In this document: positions 1-12,838 of the stretch, piece after piece
How positions within the stretch are numbered: the stretch's first letter is position 1
Layout of the letters: the number at the start of each line of letters is the position of its first letter
Source: Reticulitermes speratus
Lineage: Eukaryota; Arthropoda; Insecta; Blattodea; Rhinotermitidae
Assembly: GCA_021186555.1 (NCBI GenBank)
Contig: JAJKFL010000005.1
Span: forward strand, 21,640,635-21,704,634
Direction of reading: 5' to 3'
DNA: 64,000 nucleotides
Program-made: the position numbers and the translations under genes
The notes under the pieces: model-generated
The model's input: only the letters and a program-made list of their open reading frames with translations
What the model was told of the DNA's origin: nothing
Database searches by the model: none

Positions 1-2330
1 AAGAAAAGCGCTGAAAGATGCCGTGGAGAAGCGCGTTAATATTACGTCAGCATGTCGTATGACGGTCATGTGACTAGTACAATAATAAAATAATAGTAAA
101 AGAAATATAAAATAAGAGTTATAATAATCTCTAACATATATATACTTGTAAGGATAAAAAATTTGCCTCGAACTGATTTCCATCTTATGGCCATGACGTC
201 AATTGACTGTCATGAACGTTTTAAATTAACATTATCTGAATATGACATTAACGGCACAAGCTATACTGTATAGAAAATAGTGAAACAAAAAGGTTAACTC
301 TGAAGTCTAGTCGGACCTCGTTTTTGTACATGATTTCTATTGTTTTAACCTTATTTCTGAAGACTGGTGTCTGTAGCGTGTGCTTGCATACAAGCGGTCT
401 ACAGGTGTAGAACTGCATGACTGCTTAGCGGATTTGGGGGTAAACCACTTTACATGCGTGTTATAACGTCCTCCCCCTCGCTACGTGACCTTTAGTGTGT
501 TCGTAATGAAATGAACTGCCTCGGCCCCTAACAGTATTATTACTCTGCGCACCACGTTCCATAATTAAACATCACACACGCTTCCGTAATTCGAGGAGTT
601 ATTTTAAAAAGGAAAAGCAAAATATAATTAATTCCACATTTATGAACGCACTCAGAGCTATAGACAACTCAGCATGTTCTGCTCCAGTTTCGCGATTTAG
701 TCACATAGTATGCCTATGTCGGTTCTGTAATTTTCGCTGTGTTTGCGCTATGTCAGGGAATTTCAGACTGCGGTCCGCAAGTTGAAGACAGTGTCGTCTG
801 AGAGCGTAGCAAAATTTTAGTATGTATTTATTCCAGATATTTGCAAGAAATTATTATTATTATTATTAGTGTAGTCAGTAATTAAATGATACGATCGGAA
901 ATACTCAACATGTAAAATCTGGTGCATTAAGTATCGGTAGAAATAAAATCCATTTAAAAATGCTGTTTCGAAGCAGATTTCTGATAAAGTGAATGTTGTT
1001 TTATTCAAGGTATTTAGCAAATGCATTACGGGACTCAGTGGGGTTACGTGCGTTCTCAAGTTACATGAATAACATCCTACGCACTGCAAATAATTTCATG
1101 TAGCTTACATATGCTCAGACACAAAACTAATCTTACTAGCAGGATAAAAATTGCGACTATATATTAATGTATTGCGTGAACCCCATTTAGTTTAGAGAGT
1201 TGTTGGCGAATATTTTATGTGCCATTATTGTTTATAGATTGTCATCATCCCTCCATGTTCTCGTTGTCATCCAGTCACTTGGAGCTCCGAAAGCTGATGG
1301 AACTCAGCATTAGGCTTCGTCATATCTCTAGGTGGGGATATGTTAGGAAGGCAAGCGGATGACATCAACATTGTCAAAATGGCTAAACATTTTACATTAA
1401 ATTATATTTTAATATAAACACCACTTGTTTGTGTGCTTTTGAGAAAAATTACTTGTTCGAGATATCTTGGATTATCTGGCAGGAAACTTTTTCAGTGAAA
1501 GTATTTTTATAACCTAACTTTTGTATATGTCATTAAGAAGGAAGATAAGAGAAAACTGCACCTACAGGTTTGAAAGTTAGAGCAATTCTAGTATTAATAT
1601 ATGAGTTTTAAAACTGGATTTTAACTAATAGAAGAGAGGTGAAAGCAGAAAATAAATTTTAAGAATAGTTTCAGGACATACATATAAGGATGCAAAATGT
1701 AGTGGAGTAAATAAAATTACCAAAAAAATGTAAAAAAAAAGGAAAAACTATAGAGCAAATGGTAAAGGTACTCACCGGAACGAATTGAACAAGATAGGCA
1801 ACAAAAGAAATTCTACCATAAAAGTCTGTGCGTGGAATAAATGTAAGACTTCCTGGAAGGTGTGAGGTTTTGATCTGAGTGGGAACAGGACAGAAGCCTT
1901 TCTTGTAGAGTCGATGATGGTAGTGACGATGATGGTACGAACGCAAGGTGTAGTGCCACTGCTTGCCCTGATCTAGTTGCTCGGCTTGAAATTTAAGGCC
2001 GGGCATCACCATTAGCTATTCCGGCTATAACCACAAGTTCATCCGAAAGAATTCCGTGAGAATATTAAAATAAGCCAGACCATATAATTTTTCATGTTCA
2101 TATTCCTCATCTCATTCCAAGCCAATAAATTTAAAACTAGCATAATGTGGTAATCTGTAGCTGTTTTGGGAGAAGAGAACTGCAGGAAGTTTTTGTTTGG
2201 CAAGCCTGAAACAGAGAGACATTTGGGAGAAATAGGCGTAGGTGGAAGGACGATATTAATTTTGATTGGGGGATAAAACGGGGTTGGGAGGGGCATGGAC
2301 TGGAATAGATCTGGTTCAGGACGGGGACAG
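1..2330. other. no gene recognised
   Basis: I see no recognisable gene or repeat element here. There is a short TTA microsatellite at about 851-869. Open frames are short, AT-driven and lack any family motif. Confidence 0.5.
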
Positions 2331-2642
2331 TTGGCGCACTGTGTGAGCACGGTCGTGGACTGCAGGTGCCATAGAGTGCGGGTACTTCTTGACTAGCTGA
2401 AGAGCTGATTGGCGCACTGTGTGAGCACGGTGGTGGACTGCAGGTGCCATAGAGTGCGGGTACTTCTTGACTAGCTGAAGAGCTGATTGGCGCACTGTGT
2501 GAGCACGGTGGTGGACTGCAGGTGCCATAGAGTGCGGGTACTTCTTGACTAGCTGAGGAGCTGATTGGCGCACTGTGTGAGCACGGTCGTGGACTGCAGG
2601 TGCCATAGAGTGCGGGTACTTCTTGACTAGCTGAGGAGCTGA
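2331..2642. repeat. tandem array, 4 x 78 bp
   Basis: Four head-to-tail units of exactly 78 bp begin at 2331, 2409, 2487 and 2565. Each starts TTGGCGCACTGTGTGAGC. Only two positions vary: C or G in the GGTSGTGG segment and A or G in GCTGARGAG. Because 78 is a multiple of three, the minus strand stays open and reads a 26-residue repeat (core LVKKYPHSMAPAV). I regard that frame as a by-product of unit length. Near-identity of the units points to recent amplification. No known satellite or protein family is recognised. Confidence 0.95.
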
Positions 2643-4390
2643 TAACATTTCAGAAGGATTCATGTGCATGAAGTTATTCATGATCTGTAGCCGTCATTAG
2701 GTGCTACTGTCTTTATCAAATCAAGGTGGATGATTTGGGAGGGCGATCAGGAATGTAGATATTTGAATGGGAAAAGTAACGTTATGAGTGGTCTAGCCAC
2801 ATGCGGGAGAATCGTACAAAAATATCGTGTTTGGGGTGGAATGGATTTCAAGTGTCTTAGAATGGTACAGCCTGGCCCGCCATTGTGAATATACGAAATA
2901 TTTAGTTTCCATACATGGCAGTTAAGGGGTGTTAATTTCTCAAGAATGTCTCTACTCCATGAAGATAGTCTGAGAGTCGTAAAGAACCAGCGAAGCAACA
3001 TATTATAGACAGATATCGGTAATTTGTTCTCCTCACTTGTAAACGAACATGCAAGTAACTAAAACACCAAAGAGTTCTACCGTCTCTCTGACACTTGGTG
3101 TCCTAATTCGAGCACTGGTGATACCAAAGCCTTGCACATATATTTTTCTGACACAATTCCATCAACTTCATAACATAAAAACTTCCTTGCTTGAGATTCA
3201 TCTTAATGTTATTCTCCCGCTCCTTCTCCATTTTATAAGGAGGTACGTATTCTGTGCTTAAAATTAAAAACAAGATTTTAACCATATGAACAAAGGTCAC
3301 TCTATTGTTTCTGGCGCGATATGGTGTCCTAAGAGCAATACTTTTATACTCTTCAAGAAAATAATTTTTTTTATTAGAGGGTTATTTTATGTACAAATTA
3401 TGATGTTAAATCCATATAGATTCGTGGCGTACATGCAAGTATTTCGTTTTTAATTATGTCTTCTCCCTTTTTTATGACATACTGTTAAGAAAACACTGCG
3501 TTTATCACCACAGTTATGCTTGATACGAGCCTAAAATAATTCCAAATTAAAACTAACAGTAATGCATTTTTAGAAAAAGGTTTAGTTAAATTCAAACAAA
3601 CAATAAAATCCGGTAATAGAAATATGAATCGCCGTTCACTTTGACGTACCTGTAGTTGTGTTGGCCACATTTATTGCTGGTGTCTGATACGTAGTGTAGG
3701 ATTGCTACCACAACTGAAATTGAGTCCAAGTGTCGATATCGGGTTTAAATTATATCGTACTGCATGACGGAGGGGTGGGTAAGGGGTGCGGAGGATGATT
3801 GATATTGTGATTGCTGCCTGCAGTACATCATTACACGCGTGCAAGCCAATTTAATCGGTAACCCAGCATCAAGTAGACTAGATACTGTGGATGATGTTGA
3901 AGCATTATGAATTCCAAGCGACATACAGGTAATAGTATCGTCCCTTTCGATTCCATACAAGTTTGGTATGTTCTGTGCCGTGGTATTTGATTAATTCCCC
4001 CATCCACAGATCCGAATTCGCTTTTTTAAACCTAACGATTCGCTTGTATATTTAAAAATATCCCTTGTGGTGTGGGTTATTGCCTCCAACAATATTAATC
4101 AGTATATGGTCATGATCTGTTGATCCATCTGACAGTTTTCGGTGGTTTCGATTGTAAAACCGAAATTGAGTGAAAGAGATTTCAAGTCTTTTCTCTCTAT
4201 CGGAAATTAAGAGCCTATAAAATGCGCTTCCCAGATCCAAACTTCATTAACATGTTGTCTCAAATTTGTATAATAAACACATGATTCACTTCAATATGAA
4301 TTAATTTCATGTTGAGACTTAGAACACTGAGAGGACATGTTTCAACAACAGAAGTTATTGACTGTTGAATGAGATGGAAAATCGTAAACC
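2643..4390. other. no gene recognised
   Basis: Nothing recognisable is seen. Short open frames on both strands have no family motif and no sign of splice structure. Confidence 0.45.
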
Positions 4391-4726
4391 GGACAGGCAA
4401 TGTACGTATAACGTAACATTGATTCGCGTTCGCGTAACCATTGTTGCCTGTTGAAAAGCAATAAATATTACATATTCTGAGTGTGTGTCTGCAGCCTTAG
4501 TTATCCAGCACGCAAAGCGCATGCACCGTATTATATTGTCATCTGTGACCTGTTTGGCTCTACCATACTTTTCCACATTATCTCATAAACGGCACGATTT
4601 TCGGAAAAACTTTACTGAACATAAAATGTGTGTTTTGATTTTCTCTACAACTTTTCTCTGAAACATGTCTCATTCCAAGAAGAATTCAGCGAGATATATT
4701 TTCATAAATGTTCATGGGTCTTCGTG
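4391..4726 (+). repeat. dispersed repeat family E, copy 1
   Basis: This stretch is clearly related to 51501-51980 and 54370-54780, all in the same orientation. Shared blocks include a start near ACAGGCAA, the segment TTATCTCATAAACGGCACGA, and a GTTTTGATTTTCTCTACAAC block. Copy 1 stops abruptly at the point where SINE A begins, so the SINE probably inserted into it. No coding capacity is conserved between the three copies. The class is unknown; the copy 2 and 3 ends carry a GACGGACGGACAGACAG type tract, as many insect non-LTR tails do. Confidence 0.75.
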
Positions 4727-4734
4727 TAAACTTA

Positions 4735-5049
4735 CAGGGGCACGCGGTGGCGCAGTTGGTTGAGGCACTGCGCTACAAACCGGAACGTCGCGGGTTCGAT
4801 TCCCGATGGTGTCATTGGAATTTTTCATTGATATAATCGTTTCGGTCGCACTATGGCCCTGAGGTCGACTCAGCCTCTAACAGAAGTGAATATTTCCTGG
4901 GGGGGGGGGGGGGGTAAAGGCGGCCGGTGCGTAGGGCTGACAACCTGACCACCTTCATGTGCCTATTGTCTAGAAATCTGGGAGCCTCAACCTCCTGGAA
5001 CCCTAAGGGCCTGTCCAGGCCTGTAATGGGATTGCTTTACCTTTAGTGG
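4735..5049 (+). mobile_element. tRNA-derived SINE, family A
   Basis: The 5' head has RNA polymerase III promoter boxes: box A TGGCGCAGTTGG at about 4748-4759 and box B GGTTCGATTCC at about 4793-4803, spaced as in a tRNA. A G tract of about 14 bases (4900-4914) precedes a body starting TAAAGGCGGCCGG. A second copy lies on the minus strand at 42907-43212. A short direct repeat AAACTTA (4727-4733 and 5050-5056) may be the target duplication, but at 7 bp it is weak. The element appears to have landed in family E repeat copy 1. Confidence 0.85.
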
Positions 5050-5056
5050 AAACTTA

Positions 5057-5716
5057 GAACGTGGCGAAAGTGTGGAATTGTTTAATGTTTCAAAATAAAA
5101 GTCGCAGCTGCAAAGGTTTTTATCCGTTCGTTGCTGTTTCCCTCCTTTTCCTCGCCTGCTTTCACTTGTGAATCATAGGAAGGTGGGATCGATATTCCAG
5201 CGGCCTTTCTTCCACAGAAGGGTCCTTACCTGCTGTATGCTTTAAGTGGATGACGAGGTGCCTCCTCTAATTGCTGCCGATGATTGCCTTATTCCATGAA
5301 CTGTTTATTCGTTACGTTGGGATGCATGTCGACAACAGGGGGGAACGTCTCTCGCACAAGGCAAACTGGCTGAGTTCGGAGGCTCTTAAACCCTAATCCC
5401 GGGGAATATTCACGTCTTGGTCACTTAACGGATCCGCACCATTCTCTATTGCTCCTTTCGTTTGCGCACAAATAAGACATACAGTAATCTTCCTTGAGCT
5501 TTATTGATATCACTGGAAAAATTCTGTAATGGGTTGAGCTTACACACACTTGCTTTGAGCGCGGCACTGCAACCAATCGCGTTCAGTGCTGTTCCATATC
5601 ACAGATATAATAGCTTATCACGTTAGAAGTTGGTAGGCCGTGAACCTTTCACATTATCCTTGCATTCCTTAACATGTGCTTGCCAAATACCGCAACTTAG
5701 AATAATTTCAGTCTGA
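5057..5716. other. no gene recognised
   Basis: No gene or known repeat is seen between SINE A and the 46 bp array. Confidence 0.4.
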
Positions 5717-5990
5717 GTTGTACACTGTACCGAAACAACGGAGGGCAAATGCCGTACGTCCGGTTGTACACTGTACCGAAATAACTGAGGGCAAATGCCG
5801 TACGCCCGGTTGTACACTGTACCGAAACAACGGAGGGCAAATGCCGTACGTCCGGTTGTACACTGTACCGAAATAACTGAGGGCAAATGCCGTACGCCCG
5901 GTTGTACACTGTACCGAAACAACGGAGGGCAAATGCCGTACGTCCGGTTGTACACTGTACCGAAATAACTGAGGGCAAATGCCGTACTCC
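5717..5990. repeat. tandem array, 6 x 46 bp in a 3 x 92 bp higher-order pattern
   Basis: Units start at 5717, 5763, 5809, 5855, 5901 and 5947, each beginning GTTGTACACTGTACCGAAA. Odd units carry CAACGG ... CGTCCG and even units carry TAACTG ... CGCCCG, so the true period is 92 bp repeated three times. The last unit is one base short near its end. The 46 bp period shifts the reading frame in each unit, so the overlapping 100-139 residue frames on the minus strand are artefacts. No satellite family is recognised. Confidence 0.95.
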
Positions 5991-8900
5991 GGTTCCCACA
6001 GACGTCGAAGGACAAGAGAAAGACCTCTAGAGAAAAGTGCATTCGCTACCAGCCCTTGTAAATTCCTCTCGTCTCCCCACAAAAACATCTCTCCCCGCGC
6101 GTAAGTATGACTTTACCCTATTGGCTGAAACAAAACCTTGAAAGGTTCCCTATAGGCTAAATTCCAACTTTAAAAGCTAAACCCTAATAAGGCAATGTAG
6201 GCCTCGCACCAGGCGTCTACGTATCTAGCACGGGAACTCCAAATCTCCAAGTTGGCTAGCTGAAAGAAACTAAAAGTAATATGAAGACTGTGTCCAGGAC
6301 TCAAACCTTAACTGCCCAGTAACAGGTTGCTAATGAATTTTTATAGTTTTTTGAAACATCCTTTATATTGGTGCGGTTGCAATTGGTAAATAATCAAAAT
6401 GTTATCTGAAATTTGTTTGATGAAGTCTAAAAATGTTCAATAATCCTAAGAGTTATAAGGAAATGTATAAAGACAGAATTGAGGACTGTAAAATATTTTA
6501 TTCCAACGACAAACAATTTGTTTTGAGTTTCAAAATATTCATCTCAATGTAAACAAAATCGATCTTTATTCCGTTTTAACAAAACTCTTAATTTTTTATG
6601 CTACGGCAGAAATGTTTGTTTTTAAGAAATGGTCTTTCCGGTCGGAGTGTATTTAGTTCTTTATAAGACTCCACGCTCTCGCGGTTCCTGTAGAAGATAA
6701 AAATTTCTTCTCAGAAACATTAAATTTATTTTCTTGGGAAATACTGCTGGTCTCGCAAAAAAGGCTTTATTGTTAGGGACTTCAGATTTTCGCGGCGGTG
6801 ACTACAAAATTGCCACGTTTTGGAACGCGACGGCGCGTGTTTTCTTCAGGACTACCCTGAAGAAGGAAGCAGTAGGTTTCTTCCGAAATTCTAGCTGATT
6901 TCTACCAGCCTAAAGAGCGTCACATTCCAAAAGACAGTAAATCTTAAAGATTTTATTGTTTAATCTCAATATGCAATTTCACAATTGTCACAAAAATGTT
7001 CAGGTCAGTCCGCACGCCATTAACTGAATTCTCAAACGGTTTATGACAGCGGATCTTTTGTACTATTTTGTGATGAATTCTCTTCACTGTTTGAGCCAGA
7101 GTTCGACAAATATAGAACTGTTAATGTGAGTTGTGTTATAATTTTCTCCGTTTTTCTGTAAGAAGAATTTTAACATTCGCAGCTTGTTTTTCTAATTCAG
7201 TCGTGCTTATCGCAATTACAACTGGCGGCCAAACCGGAAGTCTTTTTGCTCAGACTACTTCATTCATCGGCAGAACAGTCTATAATGTTGTTATTTGTAC
7301 AACCAGTTGTGTAATATCATTAACAGCCAATCCACATACGAGTTATAAAATCTCCCTTTATGAAGCTTCATTTTAAGACTTTGATCCAGACATGTACGAA
7401 ATAATGCTTATAGTTTTTACCATAAAATCAAACCATTTTGATTTTTAACATGAATCACGCACACTGATAAGTAACATTGGACTCACAGAAGTATTGTCGT
7501 GCGGTTAGTTCTTTGACAGTGCAGTACAGGATTAGAACACTTGTCATAATATAAAGACGTGAACTGAAGATAGAAGTAGAGACAACGCCCGAAACTTCAT
7601 TTGGATTTGTTACATGTAAGTAATATGCAATTCCAATACAACTATGTAGTATTAATAATCGATTACGGAGAAACCAAGTCTCCCCCTCCCGTGATTGTAG
7701 CCATAACATCCACAGTGTGAAATGCTTTCCACAAATTTACATAAATAAACTGAAAACGCATACCTGTACTCAGTTAGAGCAGCATACATATATGTAACAC
7801 ATCTTACATCATACGCACTATGCCTTGCATTAGAACAGGCCTTGTCATTTGCCTATTGCGGTTTAGAAAATCATTTTCAAGCCAGTGTAAGGAAAGGCAG
7901 AAGAATCTGGCACAATGTCTTGTACTTGTAATGAGATATTCGGCTCCAGAAAGTAATAAACCTGTTTTAGTACACTGTCAAAAGTAAATTTCCTAACATG
8001 CTTTCGATCTGTGACATGGTGATGACATTTGCCAGTCAGTCAATTAAACAGGCACTGTTGCTTTCAGACATGTCCAAAAGGAGGGTTAGGGGAGCCCAAG
8101 AGGTTCTTCAGGAGATGGTATTTGCGTTGTGCCATGAACTTAGCTAATCAATCCCAGTGAGTGATTCAAGTGTGGAAGGCTGTGAGGAAAGAGAGGAGAA
8201 AGGGGCGTACATGCTTTGGTATTATTACTGTCTTGACGTCTAATGTCTGAAGAGGTCTGCGTGCCTCATTGGTTGATGGCATTGACATTCTGCACCAGGT
8301 TGTTTGATCTGGCCCATGGTTTGACACTTTTAGTTCTACTCTTGTGAAACGTCTCTGTCTTTCACATATTTGTGAATTACGTAGTTCTACGAAAGGACTG
8401 CTGTGTATTCGGCGTGTATGCTATTTGTATATGTCTCAGAAAAAAACGATTGAAACTAAGGTCAGCAGATAATTCCAGTGTATTTATAGATCGTCCAAAA
8501 AGCCTGGAATGTATACCAAGATCTGTTTTAAGACCACTGTATAGCGATTATTCAGTTTTAGGGCGCGTAGACAAGTAGTATGTACAATTAAGAAAGACTA
8601 TCAAGGAAAATTCCCGTTACACTTATTGCGGTTGGAAAATTATTGAAGAGCAAAAACCTGGCTGTGTTCGAGTGAGCCGAGAATGTTGGAAGAAGTTCGG
8701 ACAGCCATCACAGGGAAAACGCATAATCAGCTCAAGCATCCAGCAAAGAGGGGAACTGAGAAACTCTGCAAATCCATCAATGTAATTGTGTTAAGAGTAA
8801 TTTAAAGAAAAATATTGTTTCGTCTGCAAGCACGATTTTAAAAAGACGGGCAATATTAAAAGGTATTTTAAGAGAAATGTGGTGTGAAAGAATATAGTGC

Positions 8901-9685
8901 ATTTAGTTGGCTGAGGATAGGTTCCATTGGAGGTATTTTTTAAAAACGGGAATGAAACTTTGTTTCCGTAAAAATTATGGAATTTCTTTACCAGCTGGGG
9001 AGCTGTCAGTCGCCCCCCCCCCCCCCAATGTAGTTACTCACCTATACATATACACAGGAACTTTGATTTTCAGTAGAGCCGTCCAGATTGTGAAGTTTGC
9101 CGCATATTAATGCATGGAATAACACAATAAGCTGAATTTGATGTAGTATAAACTGATACAAGCACGGTTACTTTCGTTTCATTGTTTTGTAATCTGCAGG
9201 GGGAAGGGACGGGGTACATTTGTGATACTTTCACAAACAAAGCCCCTGTAATTTGTGTTGGAAATTGACTCGCTGCTCGTCAGTCGGTTGGTTAGATTGG
9301 CTATCGCAATACGATTAAAGCTGTCATGATGAATGTAAACGCATAGCCTGCGACCTTAATGCGAATCGTGTGACCTCGCAGGTGTGACGTAGGCATAAGA
9401 AGATCGTTTTAATGCATTTCAGCAAATAATTGATTCACCTTAGCCATCAACCTCTGAAATATACGGTAATGGAAAATGTTGTGGTTACGAATGTGTTTGT
9501 ATATTGCCTGGTGTGACCAAAAGCAGTGGTTGTGGAGAGCAGACATCTTGTTGTTAATTTATTTGTTTATTCATTAATTTGTCGATAGTTGTGTTTTATT
9601 TAATAACGATCTTGTTATGTCAAAATATGTAGCGACGAATGGTAGAATCGATAGCGAATAGTGAATTGTAATGGACATGGAAGGA
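5991..9685. other. no gene recognised
   Basis: Mostly featureless AT-rich DNA. A C tract of 14 bases lies at 9013-9026. A hammerhead-like motif at about 6851-6900 is treated under findings. The open frames at 7131-7376 and 8372-8578 have no family motif. Confidence 0.4.
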
Positions 9686-9689
9686 ATTG

Positions 9690-10135
9690 TGATGTAACTT
9701 AAGGTACTCTTCAACATTTCCAGGTATTTCTGAACTACATTCCGAAGTGTCCGACTTTCAACACCATACAAAGCTATGCTCGAAATATAGCATTTTACTG
9801 ATTTCTTCCTTCAATTTAAGTCCAATTTGTTGGTGAAAATTCTTCTTCTTACTGAATGTCGCTTTTGCCTTGGCAATCCTGGATTTAACTTTACGTGTAC
9901 ATCTTGCATAATTTGTTGTGGTACCCAGATAGTTGAAATATTCCACATTCTCCAATTGTTTTTGATCTACTCGTATCACAGTCTGTACCTGGAATGGTCG
10001 TTTTTAGATTCTCATCACCTTAGTTCTTTCCACATTCATTTCCATTTTATAGCATCTTCCAATTTTAATTAGTCTATCAATCATGCACTGTATTACCTTT
10101 TCTTCCTTAGCCAGCAGCACACGGTGAACACTGTA
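9690..10135 (-). mobile_element. decayed LINE fragment, end of the reverse transcriptase ORF
   Basis: Reading the minus strand gives the tail of a non-LTR retrotransposon polymerase: a segment like LAKEEKVIQCMIDRLIKIGR, then VRTKVMRI-type and DQKQLENVEYFNYLG, then KVKSRIAKAKATF, and finally YGVESRTLRNVVQKYLEM in a neighbouring frame. The order matches that of a very common arthropod LINE. The copy has at least one stop and one frame change and lacks the 5' end and the polymerase core. It precedes in protein order the part retained at 23985-24420, so both fragments come from the same family. It has no function as a gene here. Confidence 0.8.
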
Positions 10136-10669
10136 TTGGTATTGTTATCTTTAGACGACTGAAGGGCAGGCGCCAAACGCATTCGACAGAAGTTATGACA
10201 GGCTAACTCCACGACAAAGTACTTATTGCATTTAGTTCAAGTACTGTATGTCCCTACTCCGGTAAACACATAAAAGTATTTTTGCGCTTATGTGAAATTA
10301 TATTTTAATTAAATATATTATAGAGCCAACATATAGACGCACAGATTTACTTGTGGGTAGTATTTTGAAGAACGTCGGTGTAGGAGAAGAAACTTCGACA
10401 ACGTTTGTTATGTTCAGACGCCACCCTTTGATTTTATGGTGGACTTCGCCTGTGTTCAGAAGACTGTTGCTGACTGTTGTATGAAGAAGTTATGAAGCAC
10501 ACATGTGACATAGATACTCTTGTGTAATTTTCTTTAAAATACAAGGATAAATTGTACGCAGAACAAAATGTGTATGTGTGTTTAATTCTGTAGTATAAAT
10601 TTCGTGCAAAAATTGTGTTCAAGCTGATATTTAACGAATTATGCCCAGAAACGCAGTTCGGTCTTCATG
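10136..10669. other. no gene recognised
   Basis: Nothing recognisable lies between the LINE fragment and SINE C. Confidence 0.35.
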
Positions 10670-10679
10670 TACAGCGTCC

Positions 10680-10969
10680 TTTTTTTGGGGGGGGGGGGGT
10701 GAAAGGCCCGCAGCAGATGCTACGGACGCACCGCAGGCTTGAGGCTTCTTGTGCAAACCTGTGATGAAGATGCTTAGTGTTTTTTCGTTTTTCCTTGTAA
10801 TGGAGCATCGGTGGAATGAAATTGACAGGGGAAAACCGAAGTACTTGGGGAAAAACATGTCCCAGTACCACTTTGTCCACCACAAATCCCACATGGACTG
10901 ACCCGGGATCTAACCTCGGCCTCCGCGGTGAGAGGCCGACGACTAACCGCCTGAGCCATGGCACGGCCC
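10680..10969 (-). mobile_element. tRNA-derived SINE, family C, full copy
   Basis: On the minus strand the element begins with a tRNA-like head (GCCATGGCTCAGGCGGTTAG, then an AGATCCCGG box B region) and ends in C-rich and A-rich tracts, seen on the plus strand as T and G runs at 10680-10699. A perfect 10 bp target duplication TACAGCGTCC flanks it (10670-10679 and 10970-10979), which fixes both ends and gives a 290 bp element. Other copies are at 21440, 31597, 38330 and 42562. The 99-residue frame inside it is not a gene. Confidence 0.9.
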
Positions 10970-10979
10970 TACAGCGTCC

Positions 10980-12836
10980 GTTACTTCTTTATCAACGGAT
11001 CTTTATATACAGTCCAATTACAAAATTTCATAAAAATCATTCAGCGGTTTTTAAGTTATTTCAGGCAGGTAAATGGAAAAGTAGACTGACAGATGGACGG
11101 AGTAATTTTAGCTGGTGTTTCGCAGAATTATGAAGGCGCTTAAAAATCGCAGGCTAAGTAGATGCCCGGAAGATGCTCCATACCTCAGTCACTGCAGCAG
11201 TTTTCCCTGTCGATACTTGAATGAAGGACCTCTTGAATATGAAGCAGGAGTGATGTCAACCTCGAGGTGGTGATGGTATAAAAGGGTTCATGCAGGATAC
11301 GTCAATATCTTTCATGAATTGGAAATGGTATGAAAGGTAGAGGTCGTGGCATAAATCGAGGTATTACTTGGACATTTCATTGAAGAAATGTAGGTAGATC
11401 ACGAAACGTATCACTCAGGATAGCCGGATTTTACATCGTGACGTCATTTTTTAATGCGGATTCCGTTTTAGGATCTAGCCTTTCCTTATTGGTCAGATGT
11501 AGGTGATGTGTTCATTTAATGATATTCAGATTTGCCTCAAACGAGTTACCACGTCCATGGCCTACAGCCGACTTTCCCAAGGTTCGAGATCTGTCCACAA
11601 CACACTCCCTAACTTCAAACTGCCTGCTTGCTGTAATGCCCCCCAAACATTAGGTAACTTGCCAGAATTTTGAGTCTCAGCACATGTCTCACTTACATAT
11701 AGACACTAGTAGGAGGATATGTACTGTGTCTTGTCCGATAAATGGTTTTTCGGAAACCTGCTGAAAATTCGTAAAGTAAAGATGTGCATGGTACAAACGA
11801 ACCAGAACTAATTTCAACTGAAAACGCTTAGTATACGGATCATCAGTATGGATTTCAGTAAAATTTCTCTATCGATTCGTAGATGAATCATGAGGACAAC
11901 CAGATGTACCTCCCCATTATGAGTTTATGTTAAAACTTATATAGAAAACGCGTAATATTCTAGAGTTTATGTTCACTTTGGCTCTGAAATAGCAGATCAA
12001 AGTGCATAACTGGGTCAGTTTCGATGAATTTTGAATACCCATTAGGAAAACTTTGACCTGCGAGTTACTACTCTACTTTTAATTAAAATGAGTGGCTGAA
12101 TGTGGTAAGGCTCCATTACTTTCTTCTTCCAGTCGTCGGAAAATGTTTGGCTCTGCTAAAGAACTAATGTAGCGGCATGTTGTACAAATTACTGTTCCTG
12201 GAGCAAGAGTGACTCAGACGTCTCGATTTCAAGATAATGGGGTGCAACAGTGGTCTATTTCTTCTGAGAAATAAAGGCACAAACAGAGACAGACGTTAAG
12301 GTCTGCCTGTATTCTGGAGATATCCGGCTAGAATCCGGTCCATATGCACGACCGTCATGATTTTTCTCAGGCAGTACAGGTGAATGATAAAATGTACCAT
12401 AAATACATCGTTGCCGTGTTACGAATTCCTGCATATACGCTATTTTTCATTGTAATCGTATTACCATGAATTGTAAGATCTAAATTTTTCGCAGCAGTGA
12501 TGATTGTGTTACTCTAGGTTATGATAAAATATCATAAAACCTTTCGAAAGACTTGCTGTCTTTTTTTTTTTGAAATGGCGTTAACAAGCTACCAGCTACA
12601 ACACTGTGTCACAAACTGGAAAATGAATATTCAGTCTGGTTTTTCTAATACCTAAGCTCAAAGTTTGATATTTTCATATTTTGTTCAAATAATTTGCGAA
12701 AATAATTTAGTAAGGTTATTGGTTTATAGTTTAGTGGTGGGGAATTTATCTTTTTCGAGCATAATAAACTTAGTCCGTTTCTATTGTGTGGGAAAATAAT
12801 TTACTGAGTGTTGCCTGTTAAGTAATACTTTGGAAA
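10980..12836. other. no gene recognised
   Basis: No gene is seen. The stretch 11017-11110 has wording typical of insect non-LTR tails (TTTCATAAAAATCATTCAGC, then GACAGATGGACGGAG) and may be an old LINE or SINE tail, but I cannot assign it. Confidence 0.4.
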
Positions 12837-12838
12837 TA

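Noticed and set aside
4748-4805. tRNA gene at the head of SINE A
   Set aside because: Box A and box B are present, but the acceptor and anticodon stems do not pair, and the sequence is followed by a SINE body. The same holds for the heads of SINE B, C and D.
5623-6088. Three overlapping minus-strand frames of 100-139 residues with repeats
   Set aside because: They are produced by the 46 bp array, whose period is not a multiple of three, so the same peptides appear in all frames. There is no start context, domain or splice signal.
10665-10964. Minus-strand frames of 87-99 residues with poly-proline
   Set aside because: They are encoded by SINE C and its G tract, bounded by a 10 bp target duplication.
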